Of a stretch of 14,122 nucleotides of DNA, positions 1 through 6,584 are shown piece by piece; within the stretch, counting starts at the first letter, position 1, and every line of letters starts with the position of its first letter. A program made the position numbers and the translations under genes. The notes below the pieces were generated by a model. It was not told the DNA's origin, ran no database searches, and saw only the letters and a list, made by a program, of their open reading frames with translations. This DNA comes from HRBIN15 sp039630445 (lineage in GTDB: Bacteria > Armatimonadota > Fimbriimonadia > Fimbriimonadales > GBS-DC), in contig JBCNVA010000035.1 in NCBI GenBank assembly GCA_039630445.1, positions 1-14,122 of the forward strand. The letters run 5' to 3'.

Positions 1-23
1 GGATTTTCGCACAGCCTCAGGGC

Positions 24-1325
24 TTATTTCGCTAAGCGCAGAATCGCTTCCGCCAGCCGAATGGGGTCATGACGCACAAAATCGCTCTCGCTGATAAAAT
101 CGCCCGCCACCACCTTGTAGCCCATCGCCCGGATGCGATCCACATCGGGCAACACCACCTCCTGCCCGCTGGCACGATAGCGATCCAGCATCTCTGGGCT
201 GGGCACGCGCGTATTGACCAGCACATAGTCGAACACGCGCTTGCCTGTGTGCGCTTCAATGGCTCGCACATGGTCGGATGCGGTGAAGTTGTCCGTCTCG
301 CCCGGCTGAGTCATCACATTACACACATAGATGCGAATGGCGTCGGTAGTGTGCAGTGCGTTGGTGATCGCGGGCACTAAAAGATTAGGGATTACGCTGG
401 TGAACAGGCTCCCAGGACCCAATACGACCACATCTGCCTGACGGATGGCTTCGATGACCTCCGGAGGCGCAGGCGGGTCGGGCGGCTTGAGGAACATGCG
501 GCGGATGCGGGCTGGATGCGCCACAATCGCCGTCTCCCCCTCGATGCAGGTGCCGTCTTCCATCTCGGCACGCAGGTTCACATGGCTCAAGGTGGAGGGC
601 AGCACGCGCCCGCGAATTGCCAGCACCTTGCTGATCTCCTTGACCGCCTGTTCGAAGTCGCCAGTGATCTGGGTCATCGCGGCGATGAGCAGATTGCCCA
701 CCGAGTGCCCACCTAATGTGCCCGATTCGGAGGGGAAGCGATGCTGGAGCAGCGCCGTCATGGCGCCTTCGGCATCAGCAAGCGCTATCAAGCAGTTGCG
801 GATGTCGCCCGGTGGCAGGATGCCCAGTTCGGTACGGAGCCTGCCAGAGGAGCCGCCGTCGTCCGTCACGGTGACCACCGCGACGATATTCGCGGTGTAG
901 CGTTTGATGCCGCGCAGCAGGGTTGAAAGCCCGGTGCCACCCCCAATAACCACCACGCGCTTGCCATGCGCCATCAGCACATAGCGGGCAAGCACATCCC
1001 ATACGCGCCCGCTGACCCGCGGCTGCAGGATGCTGACCAGCGTGCGCCAGGCGCGGCGCAGGCCCCACCACCAGAGCGCACCGCCCAACCCGATCAGCAC
1101 CAACCCAATCCCCCAGCGGGCAACCTGCACACCTTGCGCGGTGCTGAACACACGACGCAGCAAGCCGTCCAGTTCGGCATAGAGCATGTCCAGCCAGCGC
1201 GTCGGTTGACCCCCCAGCAGCACCCAGACGCCCAGCAGCGCCACCACCACCCCCAAACTGGAAAGTAGCAGCCAACGCTTCACATGGATGCCGGGCAACA
1301 GCCAGCGCAGGCGCTCGTTCGACAT
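24..1325 (-). CDS. yvcK: YvcK/CofD-like gluconeogenesis factor with N-terminal membrane anchor
   Basis: This 433-residue protein belongs to the YvcK family, related to CofD 2-phospho-L-lactate transferase. Known members bind UDP-N-acetylglucosamine and link carbon metabolism to cell-wall growth and shape. Visible family motifs are GGGTG (residues 128-132), TDDGGSSGRLR (154-164), PPGDIRNC (171-178) and GHSVGN (206-211). About 120 residues precede the catalytic domain and hold two hydrophobic segments (roughly 18-38 and 71-89). Soluble YvcK proteins are usually a little over 300 residues and lack this part, so this copy is probably anchored with its domain in the cytoplasm. The ATG at 1325-1323 directly abuts the rapZ stop at 1328-1326, so the two are likely translationally coupled, and RapZ-YvcK adjacency is common in bacteria. 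WhiA, the usual third partner in Gram-positives, is not inside this window. The family call is firm; the membrane topology is inferred. Confidence 0.95.
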   Translation of the reverse strand: MSNERLRWLLPGIHVKRWLLLSSLGVVVALLGVWVLLGGQPTRWLDMLYAELDGLLRRVFSTAQGVQVARWGIGLVLIGLGGALWWWGLRRAWRTLVSILQPRVSGRVWDVLARYVLMAHGKRVVVIGGGTGLSTLLRGIKRYTANIVAVVTVTDDGGSSGRLRTELGILPPGDIRNCLIALADAEGAMTALLQHRFPSESGTLGGHSVGNLLIAAMTQITGDFEQAVKEISKVLAIRGRVLPSTLSHVNLRAEMEDGTCIEGETAIVAHPARIRRMFLKPPDPPAPPEVIEAIRQADVVVLGPGSLFTSVIPNLLVPAITNALHTTDAIRIYVCNVMTQPGETDNFTASDHVRAIEAHTGKRVFDYVLVNTRVPSPEMLDRYRASGQEVVLPDVDRIRAMGYKVVAGDFISESDFVRHDPIRLAEAILRLAK

Positions 1326-2213
1326 CTATTCGCCACCTCGCTCCATATCACGATGCTCTACCGTAACACGATAACCCTGTCGTGCGAACCAGTCGCGCAA
1401 ATAGTCAGCTAATACCACCGAACGGTGCCGTCCACCGGTGCAGCCAATACCAATTGTGAGATACGCCTTCCCTTCCTGCTGATACTGGGGCAGTAGATGC
1501 AGCAGGAACCGCTCCAGCTCGGCAAGAAATGACTGGGTCTGCTTGTCGCTCAGCACATACTCCTGTACCGCTGGGTCGGTGCCTGGGCGAGGGTGCAGTT
1601 CGGGCACATAGTGCGGATTGCGCAGAAAGCGCACATCGAACACGAGGTCGGCATCGGCGGGAAGACCGTATTTATAGCCGAAGGAGACGAGTCGAAGGCG
1701 CAAGGGCACAGGTGCACCCGCTTCGCGATACATTGCGCGGATCGCCTCACGCAAATCGTGCGGACGAAAGAGGGTGGTATCCAGCACGCGGTCAGCGATC
1801 GCGCGCAGCGGCGCTAACAACTCGCGCTCGCGGGCAATCGCGTCCTGCAGGCGCGTGGAGGATGCCTGACGCTCGCCGCTGGCTAACGGATGGGGACGGC
1901 GCGTCTCCTTGAAACGGCGCAGCAGCGCTTCATCGGCACAGTCCAAGAAAAGCACCTCCACAGGGATGCCCTGCTTGCGCCAGTCCTGAATGGTCTGCGC
2001 CGCATCGAGCAGCGGCTCATCAGCGCGTGTGTCGACCACCACGGCAACCCGCTGACCTTGATTCACTCGCGCCATCAGTGTCTTGAGGAGCGATGGCGGC
2101 AGGTTATCGATGCAGAAGTAGCCGATATCCTCCAGGGTCTGCAGGGCAAGTGTCTTGCCTGCGCCCGACACGCCTGTTAGCACCACGAATCGCCCTTGCT
2201 TTTTCTTTGCCAT
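1326..2213 (-). CDS. rapZ: RapZ/YvcJ family nucleotide-binding protein
   Basis: This 295-residue protein is full length for the RapZ (YvcJ) family. In enterobacteria RapZ is an adaptor that directs RNase E to the sRNA GlmZ and so controls glucosamine-6-phosphate synthase; in Bacillus YvcJ is a P-loop nucleotidase. Here I see a Walker A motif GVSGAGKT (residues 14-21), DNLP (36-39), a Walker-B-like VVVDTR around D61, an ETRRPHPL segment, and the family signature GCTGGRHRSV (257-266) in the C-terminal domain. The start ATG at 2213-2211 follows a good Shine-Dalgarno sequence (AGGAG) that overlaps the end of the upstream holin-like gene. The gene ends exactly where yvcK begins. Whether it controls an sRNA in this organism cannot be read from the sequence; the pairing with yvcK suggests cell-envelope precursor control. 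Confidence 0.96.
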   Translation of the reverse strand: MAKKKQGRFVVLTGVSGAGKTLALQTLEDIGYFCIDNLPPSLLKTLMARVNQGQRVAVVVDTRADEPLLDAAQTIQDWRKQGIPVEVLFLDCADEALLRRFKETRRPHPLASGERQASSTRLQDAIARERELLAPLRAIADRVLDTTLFRPHDLREAIRAMYREAGAPVPLRLRLVSFGYKYGLPADADLVFDVRFLRNPHYVPELHPRPGTDPAVQEYVLSDKQTQSFLAELERFLLHLLPQYQQEGKAYLTIGIGCTGGRHRSVVLADYLRDWFARQGYRVTVEHRDMERGGE

Positions 2214-2220
2214 GCGTTGC

Positions 2221-2718
2221 TCATCTCCTGCGGGGCGCCAGTAGAAGGAGCGCTACAATCCCCTGAATTAGCCCCACGAGGGCACCTCCCACGAAGACTG
2301 CTGTAAGATTGCCCACCAGATAGCCTGCCAGTGCCAGCCCACCCAGCTGGGTCATGAGCCACAACAGCACGATGTTGGACGCTATCGGCACCAGCAGCAG
2401 GGCAGCACGCCGCGCACGCTTCGCGAACCGGGCTGCCACGCCCGTCAGAAGGGCGACAAGTAGGCTCAGCAACGCGCTGATACCCAGCGATTCTTGCCAG
2501 AAGGGGCTGCGCTGGATGTCCAACGCCATGATGGCGCGCTCGCCAGGCTTATAGGGCGGCTCGCGGTCAATCGCCTCCACGCCATATTGGCTTTCGAGGC
2601 GGGCTTCCCAGCGCTGGCGCAGCCCGTCCAGCCCCCACAGGGTGCCGTAATGCACGCCCGTTAGCAGCAGATAAAACCCTATCGCGAGCGCACCCACTCG
2701 CAGCCATTGCATGCTCAT
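2221..2718 (-). CDS. Membrane protein, divergent paralogue of the neighbouring PF04020-type holin-like protein
   Basis: A 165-residue protein when started at the ATG at 2718-2716. It has an N-terminal hydrophobic segment, then a polar stretch of about 60 residues, then several further membrane segments and a basic C-terminus. Its second half lines up by eye with the upstream PF04020-like protein: SPFWQ against SPHWQ, and NIVLLWL...GNL...VGLIQG against NALLFWL...GNF...LGIIHG. I read it as a diverged tandem paralogue with a soluble insertion after the first helix. The open frame runs up to 2820, but those extra codons fall in the duplicated spacer. The chosen ATG overlaps a TGA in the ancestral frame of the upstream gene (ATGA), with a GAGGAG motif 14 bases before it. 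The function is unknown; it is co-transcribed with rapZ, whose Shine-Dalgarno overlaps its stop region. Confidence 0.75.
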   Translation of the reverse strand: MSMQWLRVGALAIGFYLLLTGVHYGTLWGLDGLRQRWEARLESQYGVEAIDREPPYKPGERAIMALDIQRSPFWQESLGISALLSLLVALLTGVAARFAKRARRAALLLVPIASNIVLLWLMTQLGGLALAGYLVGNLTAVFVGGALVGLIQGIVALLLLAPRRR

Positions 2719-2738
2719 CGTCGCTTGCGACGCTCCTC

Positions 2739-2829
2739 TTCCAGCAAGAGTCCGCTCAGCAACCTCTTGCAGGAGGCGTGGGAGGCGATCAATCGGCACG
2801 CTTTTCCAGCAAGAGTCCACTCAGCAACC
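2739..2829. repeat. 26-bp direct repeat with a 65-bp period at the 3' end of the holin-like gene
   Basis: The blocks at 2739-2764 and 2804-2829 agree at 25 of 26 positions and lie 65 bases apart. On the minus strand both encode LLSGLLLE: the first copy inside the holin-like gene, the second in the spacer after its present stop. In the second copy the frame runs on as EEERRKRR to a TGA that overlaps the next ATG (ATGA). The simplest reading is a partial tandem duplication that shifted the frame and gave the gene a new, shorter end. Confidence 0.8.
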
Positions 2830-3157
2830 CGTGAATGATGCCCAGCACCACCGAGCCATACAGTGCAGCCCAGAAGTTACCCACTCGAAAACCAAAGGGC
2901 GCTACGGCAAACACTAGCCAAAACAGCAGCGCGTTCGCAATCAACCCTGCAAGACCCACCGTCAAACAGTTCAGCGGCAGCAACGCCAGACGCATCAAGG
3001 GACGCACCAGGGCATTCACCAGCCCCAGCAACAGCGACATCACCGCCACATCTTGCCAGTGCGGGCTGGGTGCCATGTCCAACCCCAACCGCTGCCCGCT
3101 CCAGAAAGTGAGATAGAGCGCAACCGCAAAAAGAACCCACTTAAGGGCAAATCGCAC
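2789..3157 (-). CDS. PF04020-type (phage holin family 4 / YvlD-like) membrane protein
   Basis: This 122-residue protein has four hydrophobic segments and the typical pattern of the 'phage holin family' (PF04020, YvlD-like): a first helix, a polar loop, LGLVNALVRPLMRLALLPL, a glycine-rich third helix ending in NALLFWLV, then GFRVGNFWAALYGSVVLGII. Despite the name these are ordinary chromosomal inner-membrane proteins with no proven lysis role. The start is a GTG at 3157-3155. A TATAAT box lies only 7 bases upstream of it and there is no Shine-Dalgarno, so the mRNA is probably leaderless. It heads the run that continues into its paralogue, rapZ and yvcK. Its C-terminus (LLSGLLLEKRAD) appears to have been altered by a short duplication, described as a separate repeat. 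Confidence 0.85.
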   Translation of the reverse strand: MRFALKWVLFAVALYLTFWSGQRLGLDMAPSPHWQDVAVMSLLLGLVNALVRPLMRLALLPLNCLTVGLAGLIANALLFWLVFAVAPFGFRVGNFWAALYGSVVLGIIHGLLSGLLLEKRAD

Positions 3158-3164
3158 AGTGAGG

Positions 3165-3170
3165 ATTATA
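3165..3170 (-). promoter_or_regulatory. -10 box (TATAAT) of the holin-like/rapZ/yvcK operon
   Basis: On the minus strand the sequence GGGGG-TATAAT ends 7 bases before the GTG start, so the expected transcription start falls on or next to that GTG. I see no convincing -35 hexamer at normal spacing. It resembles six other GG-TA-Y-N-N-T boxes in this window. Confidence 0.6.
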
Positions 3171-3264
3171 CCCCCACAGATTAGACACTTTTACACAATC
3201 GGTCACGGATCGGATGTCCAACCCTTGCAACGGATCCCTTTTCTCAAGGGCAGCACGGGCTTTC

Positions 3265-3281
3265 GAACACTCAGAGTATTC
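3265..3281. terminator. Weak stem-loop at the end of the DUF255 gene
   Basis: An 8-bp near-perfect inverted repeat with a 1-base centre (GAACACTC and GAGTATTC arms) overlaps the stop codon of the DUF255 gene. A second small hairpin, CCCTT...AAGGG, lies at 3236-3250. Neither has a clear U-run, so a terminator role is only possible. The rest of the 122-bp gap to 3157 holds the downstream promoter. Confidence 0.3.
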
Positions 3282-5601
3282 ATTCCAGCAAGCTCACAGG
3301 CAGCAGGAACTGGCGTTCGACGGGCAGGGCACATTCGGTGTCGGTGCAGGGCTGGTAGACGACGCGCACGCGCAGGTAGCCCTCCTCGGAGCCGCCTTCC
3401 TGAAAGCCCACGATGGGTATCAGCACCGCTGCCTGTCCCCGATAGACCATGAGTGTCTCCTCGCCCACCTGGTAGGGTTCGGGGGGCAACCAGATAGGCT
3501 CGCCAAACTCAATGGGTAGGTCAGTCTGCACCTCGACGCGCGTCGGGGTGAGATCGGCACGTGTCGGTTGTGCTGCCTGAATGTGCCAGCCCGGTTGGAT
3601 GTGGAACAGCACCATTAGCCCCTCTGGTTGCGGTGCCAGCTGCACCTGCACGGGACCCTCTTGTTGCGGCATGATCGCTCTCGTGTCCATTTCCAGGTCG
3701 GGCTTGGGGATGGTGTCACCCTCCAGCGTCAGGTAGGCATAGAGCAGGCTGCTGGTAGCGCTGGGAACCCGCTCAATCAGCTGCCAGAAGGCGTTGATAG
3801 TTTCACCCGCCAGGGTTGCGTAGTGCTCACTGCGCCGTGGGTCTTCGCCAATCAGCAAGTGGCTCAGGCTTGCCAGCAGCTGCGCCGCGGCACCGTTGCC
3901 CGACGGGAGTTGCCGATCCTGCACCGATTTGTGGCGTACAATCAGCAGGTCGTGCGCCTCGGTGGTCTCGAAGAAACCGCCCAGCTCGGGATCGTGGAAC
4001 TTCTCAATCAGCTGGTCGGCAAGTTGTACGGCGCGTTCCAACCAGCGCAAATCGCCTGTCGCTTCGAACAGGCTCACCAGCCCCAGTCCATAGAGTGCGT
4101 AGTCGCTGAGATAGGCAGGGATCGATGCCTCGCCGTCACAGTAGCGATGGAGTAAGTTGCCTTGCGGATCGCGCATGCGTTGCCAGATGAACTCGGCAGC
4201 GGTCTCGGCGACCTGCCAATAGGCAGGATGTTCCAGTGCATCCGCTGCGTGGGCGAATACGCTGATCGCCAGACCGTTCCAGTCGGTCAACACTTTGCTG
4301 TCGCGTGCGGGGGCGGGGCGGCGAGAACGCACCTCCAGCAACTGCGTATGGGCGTCTTTCAAGCGGTCGCGCAACTCCAGATAAATGGTGAGGTGGCGCA
4401 CCTCTTCGGGAAGCTCGCCCTGGCGAAACCAGTCGCCTAATCCGAGCAGCTCTGCGATTTTGTCCCACGAATCGCGCCGATAGAGAATGTTGCGCCCAGT
4501 CTGCCTGCCTGTCGCTTCCTCTCGGTAGTTGCCTTCGGGCTGGACATTGTAGATCTGGCAAATAGTAGCCGCGGTCTGGGCGTCTAAGGCGCTGTAGATT
4601 TCGTCCTGCGTCCATGTGTAGAAGGCACCCTCACCCTCTGGGCTGTCGGCGTCCAGTGCACTGGCAAATGCACCCTCTTCAGTGCGCATCTCACGGATCA
4701 TCCACTGGAGGATGTTATGCGCGACATCGGCATATTCGGGGTCAACTGTGAGCGTGTAGGCGCGGGTATATGCCCACGCGAGCTGGGCGTTATCGTAGAG
4801 CATCTTTTCAAAGTGGGGTACGCGCCAGTGGACATCGGTGGCGTAGCGGTGGAATCCGCCGCCGATATGGTCGTGGATACCGCCTTCTGCCATCTTGTTG
4901 AGTGTATGCAGCGCCATCACGCCCGCCTCCTCGCTTCCCCATTCTTCCGCCATCCAGAGCAGCACGGGCAGGACGGTGTTCGGTGGGAACTTGGGCGCGT
5001 CGCCAAAACCACCATGCTCTGGGTCATACCCCGCCAGGCACCGAGCCAAGAAGGTACGAAAGATGGCAGGATTGCGCTCCCCACGCATCTCGCGCGTGCG
5101 CACACTTAGCAGCGCGCGCAAATCGTCCGTTAGCTCCCTCGCTGTCTGCAGCACCTGTGCCCGCTGCGTGCGCCACAGATACGCCACTTGCCGCAGCAGG
5201 TCGGCAAACACGGCAGGTGGGAAGTATGTGCCTCCATAGAACGGCTCACCATCTGGTGTCAGAAACACTGAGAGAGGCCAGCCCGCGCTGCCCGTGATGA
5301 GCTGCACCGCCGTGATATAAATCTCGTCCACATCGGGACGCTCCTCCCGATCTACCTTCACGGGGACAAAGTACTCGTTAAGTATCGCTGCAATCTGCTC
5401 GTTCTCGAACGATTCGCGCTCCATCACATGGCACCAGTGGCATGAGGAGTAGCCGATGGAGAGAAAGAGGGGTTTATCCTCGGTGCGTGCGCGAAAGAAC
5501 GCCTCTGCTCCCCACGGATACCAGTCCACGGGATTATAAGCGTGCTGGAGCAGGTAGGGGCTTTTCTCCCGAATTAGGCGATTCATGCGTCGAATGTGCA
5601 T
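3280..5601 (-). CDS. DUF255/YyaL-type thioredoxin-domain protein with a C-terminal DsbD-alpha-like domain
   Basis: This 773-residue protein begins with the classic family opening MNRLIREKSPYLLQHA-x-NPVDWYPW, followed by a thioredoxin-fold CHWC motif (residues 54-57) and VDREERPDVDEIY. The middle is the long helical, glycoside-hydrolase-like (alpha/alpha toroid) region of the YyaL/SPATA20 family, with GGIHDHIGGGFHRYATD and FEKMLYDNAQL. The biochemical role of this family is not settled. The last 110 or so residues are unusual: GWHIQAAQP, a run of beta-strand-like segments, then YQPCTDTEC (C752 and C757), which resembles the N-terminal alpha domain of DsbD. I see no signal peptide. The frame extends to 5667, but the ATG at 5601 has AGGAG 8 bases upstream and a -10 box at the right distance; the family methionine (MNRLI) lies five codons further in. 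The gene is divergent from the small membrane genes. Confidence 0.9.
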   Translation of the reverse strand: MHIRRMNRLIREKSPYLLQHAYNPVDWYPWGAEAFFRARTEDKPLFLSIGYSSCHWCHVMERESFENEQIAAILNEYFVPVKVDREERPDVDEIYITAVQLITGSAGWPLSVFLTPDGEPFYGGTYFPPAVFADLLRQVAYLWRTQRAQVLQTARELTDDLRALLSVRTREMRGERNPAIFRTFLARCLAGYDPEHGGFGDAPKFPPNTVLPVLLWMAEEWGSEEAGVMALHTLNKMAEGGIHDHIGGGFHRYATDVHWRVPHFEKMLYDNAQLAWAYTRAYTLTVDPEYADVAHNILQWMIREMRTEEGAFASALDADSPEGEGAFYTWTQDEIYSALDAQTAATICQIYNVQPEGNYREEATGRQTGRNILYRRDSWDKIAELLGLGDWFRQGELPEEVRHLTIYLELRDRLKDAHTQLLEVRSRRPAPARDSKVLTDWNGLAISVFAHAADALEHPAYWQVAETAAEFIWQRMRDPQGNLLHRYCDGEASIPAYLSDYALYGLGLVSLFEATGDLRWLERAVQLADQLIEKFHDPELGGFFETTEAHDLLIVRHKSVQDRQLPSGNGAAAQLLASLSHLLIGEDPRRSEHYATLAGETINAFWQLIERVPSATSSLLYAYLTLEGDTIPKPDLEMDTRAIMPQQEGPVQVQLAPQPEGLMVLFHIQPGWHIQAAQPTRADLTPTRVEVQTDLPIEFGEPIWLPPEPYQVGEETLMVYRGQAAVLIPIVGFQEGGSEEGYLRVRVVYQPCTDTECALPVERQFLLPVSLLE

Positions 5602-5623
5602 CGTCCTATCTCCTGTATCCAAA

Positions 5624-5629
5624 AGGATA
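5624..5629 (-). promoter_or_regulatory. -10-like box (GGG-TATCCT) of the DUF255 gene
   Basis: TATCCT preceded by GGG lies 22 bases before the chosen ATG, which leaves room for a short leader containing AGGAG. The box is half of the perfect inverted repeat GTATCC-AAAA-GGATAC (5615-5630), which may serve as an operator or be chance. No clear -35 element is visible. Confidence 0.45.
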
Positions 5630-5641
5630 CCCGACTTGGGG

Positions 5642-5647
5642 TATGAT
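5642..5647 (+). promoter_or_regulatory. -10 box (GGGG-TATGAT) of the small membrane gene pair, leaderless
   Basis: TATGAT preceded by GGGG ends 6 bases before the ATG at 5654. The expected transcription start is at or beside the start codon, and there is no Shine-Dalgarno. It lies divergent to, and about 13 bases from, the DUF255 promoter. Confidence 0.55.
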
Positions 5648-5653
5648 TTGGAT

Positions 5654-5902
5654 ATGCCGCGCAACAAGGTGATGTATGTTGGGGTGCTGGTGTTGGCGGC
5701 ATCGGTGCTGCTTTATCTGGGCGCGGTGCTGCTGCGCAACATCGAGTGGATCCTGCCCTGGAGCGCGGGGGTGGGTGTCGCGCTCATCTTGATCGGCTTA
5801 GCGATGGAGCTGCGCAAGAGCGCGCAGGCGCGGTCATCCAGGGCGGTGGTGGAACAGCCTGCCAATCCGACAGGCACACAGGCATCGGGTGAGGCTCGAT
5901 GA
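5654..5902 (+). CDS. Small two-helix membrane protein, unknown function
   Basis: An 82-residue protein with two hydrophobic segments (about residues 7-27 and 33-52), a short hairpin between them, and a polar tail of about 30 residues rich in Ala, Pro and Gly. I do not recognise a family. The ATG at 5654 is preferred over the upstream ATG at 5585 because it follows a -10 box at leaderless distance and the first hydrophobic segment starts directly after it; the longer version would overlap the divergent DUF255 gene's promoter and start. Its stop overlaps the next start as ATGA, so the pair is probably co-translated and may act together. Confidence 0.65.
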   Translation: MPRNKVMYVGVLVLAASVLLYLGAVLLRNIEWILPWSAGVGVALILIGLAMELRKSAQARSSRAVVEQPANPTGTQASGEAR

Positions 5903-6114
5903 ACCGCTATGTGCGTTTAGGGTTGCTGATCCTGCTGGGAGTGCTGCTGTTGCGGGTCGCCTTCAGCATTTTGTCGCTGGCGATGCGCTTGGTGTCGCTG
6001 CTGTTCCCGCTGCTGATGCTGGTGGGCGCGGGGCTGGTCATCTACGGGCTGATTCGCCATTATCAGCGCCGGCGGCTGAATGCTCGCGTCGCGCGCCACG
6101 AGCTGGAGGAGTGA
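5899..6114 (+). CDS. Small two-helix membrane protein, unknown function
   Basis: A 71-residue protein made almost wholly of two hydrophobic segments (about 6-25 and 31-52) followed by a strongly basic tail (HYQRRRLNARVARHE). No family is recognised. The start codon overlaps the stop of the preceding membrane gene (ATGA), which points to translational coupling and joint function. A hairpin 18 bases after the stop probably ends the transcript. Confidence 0.7.
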   Translation: MNRYVRLGLLILLGVLLLRVAFSILSLAMRLVSLLFPLLMLVGAGLVIYGLIRHYQRRRLNARVARHELEE

Positions 6115-6131
6115 GAATCGCTTCACATGCC

Positions 6132-6171
6132 CACCCCCATCCTCTCCCTGGCATAGGAAGGGATAGGGGTG
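6132..6171. terminator. Bidirectional hairpin between convergent genes
   Basis: An imperfect inverted repeat has arms CACCCCCATCC...CTCCCT and AGGAAGGGATAGGGGTG around a short GGCAT loop. It lies between the plus-strand membrane genes (end 6114) and minus-strand rpmA (end 6182), where a shared terminator is expected. There is no U-run, and it could equally be a dispersed extragenic palindrome. Confidence 0.5.
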
Positions 6172-6181
6172 AGGCAAACGG

Positions 6182-6433
6182 TTAGGCGGGAATGACGCTC
6201 ACGCGGCGGCGATGGCGCGGGCCCTCAAAGCGCACATAACCATCGACAAGGGCGAACAGCGTGTCGTCCTTGCCGCGCCCCACATTCAGCCCGGGATGGA
6301 AGCGCGTGCCGCGCTGACGCACGATGATATGCCCCGCGCGCACAAACTCACCACCAAACTCCTTCACGCCCAGAAACTTGGGATTGCTATCCCGACCGTT
6401 GCGCGTGCTACCACCTGCTTTTTTGCTTGCCAT
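6182..6433 (-). CDS. rpmA: 50S ribosomal protein L27
   Basis: This 83-residue protein is the large-subunit ribosomal protein L27, whose N-terminus reaches toward the peptidyl-transferase centre. It starts directly with MASKKAGGSTRNGRDS, the form without the cleavable leader seen in Firmicutes, and continues with LGVKEFGGEFVRAGHIIVRQRGTRFHPGLNVG, the standard core. The start at 6433 has a near-perfect Shine-Dalgarno (AAGGAGGT) 7 bases upstream; the in-frame extension to 6574 lies across the promoter and is not coding. The usual partner rplU (L21) is not next to it: the gene upstream is the transporter small subunit. It therefore appears to be transcribed alone. Confidence 0.98.
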   Translation of the reverse strand: MASKKAGGSTRNGRDSNPKFLGVKEFGGEFVRAGHIIVRQRGTRFHPGLNVGRGKDDTLFALVDGYVRFEGPRHRRRVSVIPA

Positions 6434-6457
6434 GAATGCCACCTCCTTCTGATGGGG

Positions 6458-6463
6458 ATTATA
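6458..6463 (-). promoter_or_regulatory. Extended -10 promoter (TGG-TATAAT) of rpmA
   Basis: TGG-TATAAT on the minus strand is an extended -10 element (TGn). The expected start is around 6451, giving a leader of about 18 bases that carries AAGGAGGT. It lies directly after the stop of the small transporter subunit gene (6471). Confidence 0.65.
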
Positions 6464-6470
6464 CCATGCG

Positions 6471-6584
6471 TTATCCTCCTGCGGAGCGGGTGTCGCCAAA
6501 CAGGATGCGGTAGAAGCAGTAGACGAACAGCCCGCCCACGAACGCCCACGCCAGCAGCATAAAGATCCAGCCACCCACGCTCAT
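6471..6584 (-). CDS. MetS-like small accessory subunit of an NSS transporter
   Basis: A 37-residue single-helix membrane protein: MSVGGWIF, one hydrophobic segment (about residues 5-28), then YRILFGDTRSAGG. Very small proteins of this shape directly follow NSS-family transporters, as MetS follows MetP in Corynebacterium, where both are needed for methionine uptake. The ATG (6584-6582) overlaps the transporter stop (ATGA) and has a strong GAGGAGGT Shine-Dalgarno inside the end of the transporter gene. The longer frame to 6686 merely overlaps the transporter. Position and topology support the call; the sequence is too short for a firm family assignment. Confidence 0.75.
   Translation of the reverse strand: MSVGGWIFMLLAWAFVGGLFVYCFYRILFGDTRSAGG

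Noticed and set aside
1..23. A possible terminator after yvcK (AGCC...GGCT hairpin)
   Set aside because: Only a 4-bp stem is present and the region is cut by the window edge, so it cannot be supported.
2719..2820. The longest frame of the second holin-like gene, starting at 2820
   Set aside because: Those codons fall in the duplicated spacer read out of its ancestral frame and overlap the upstream gene's end; the ATG at 2718 fits the ATGA junction and the start of the first helix.
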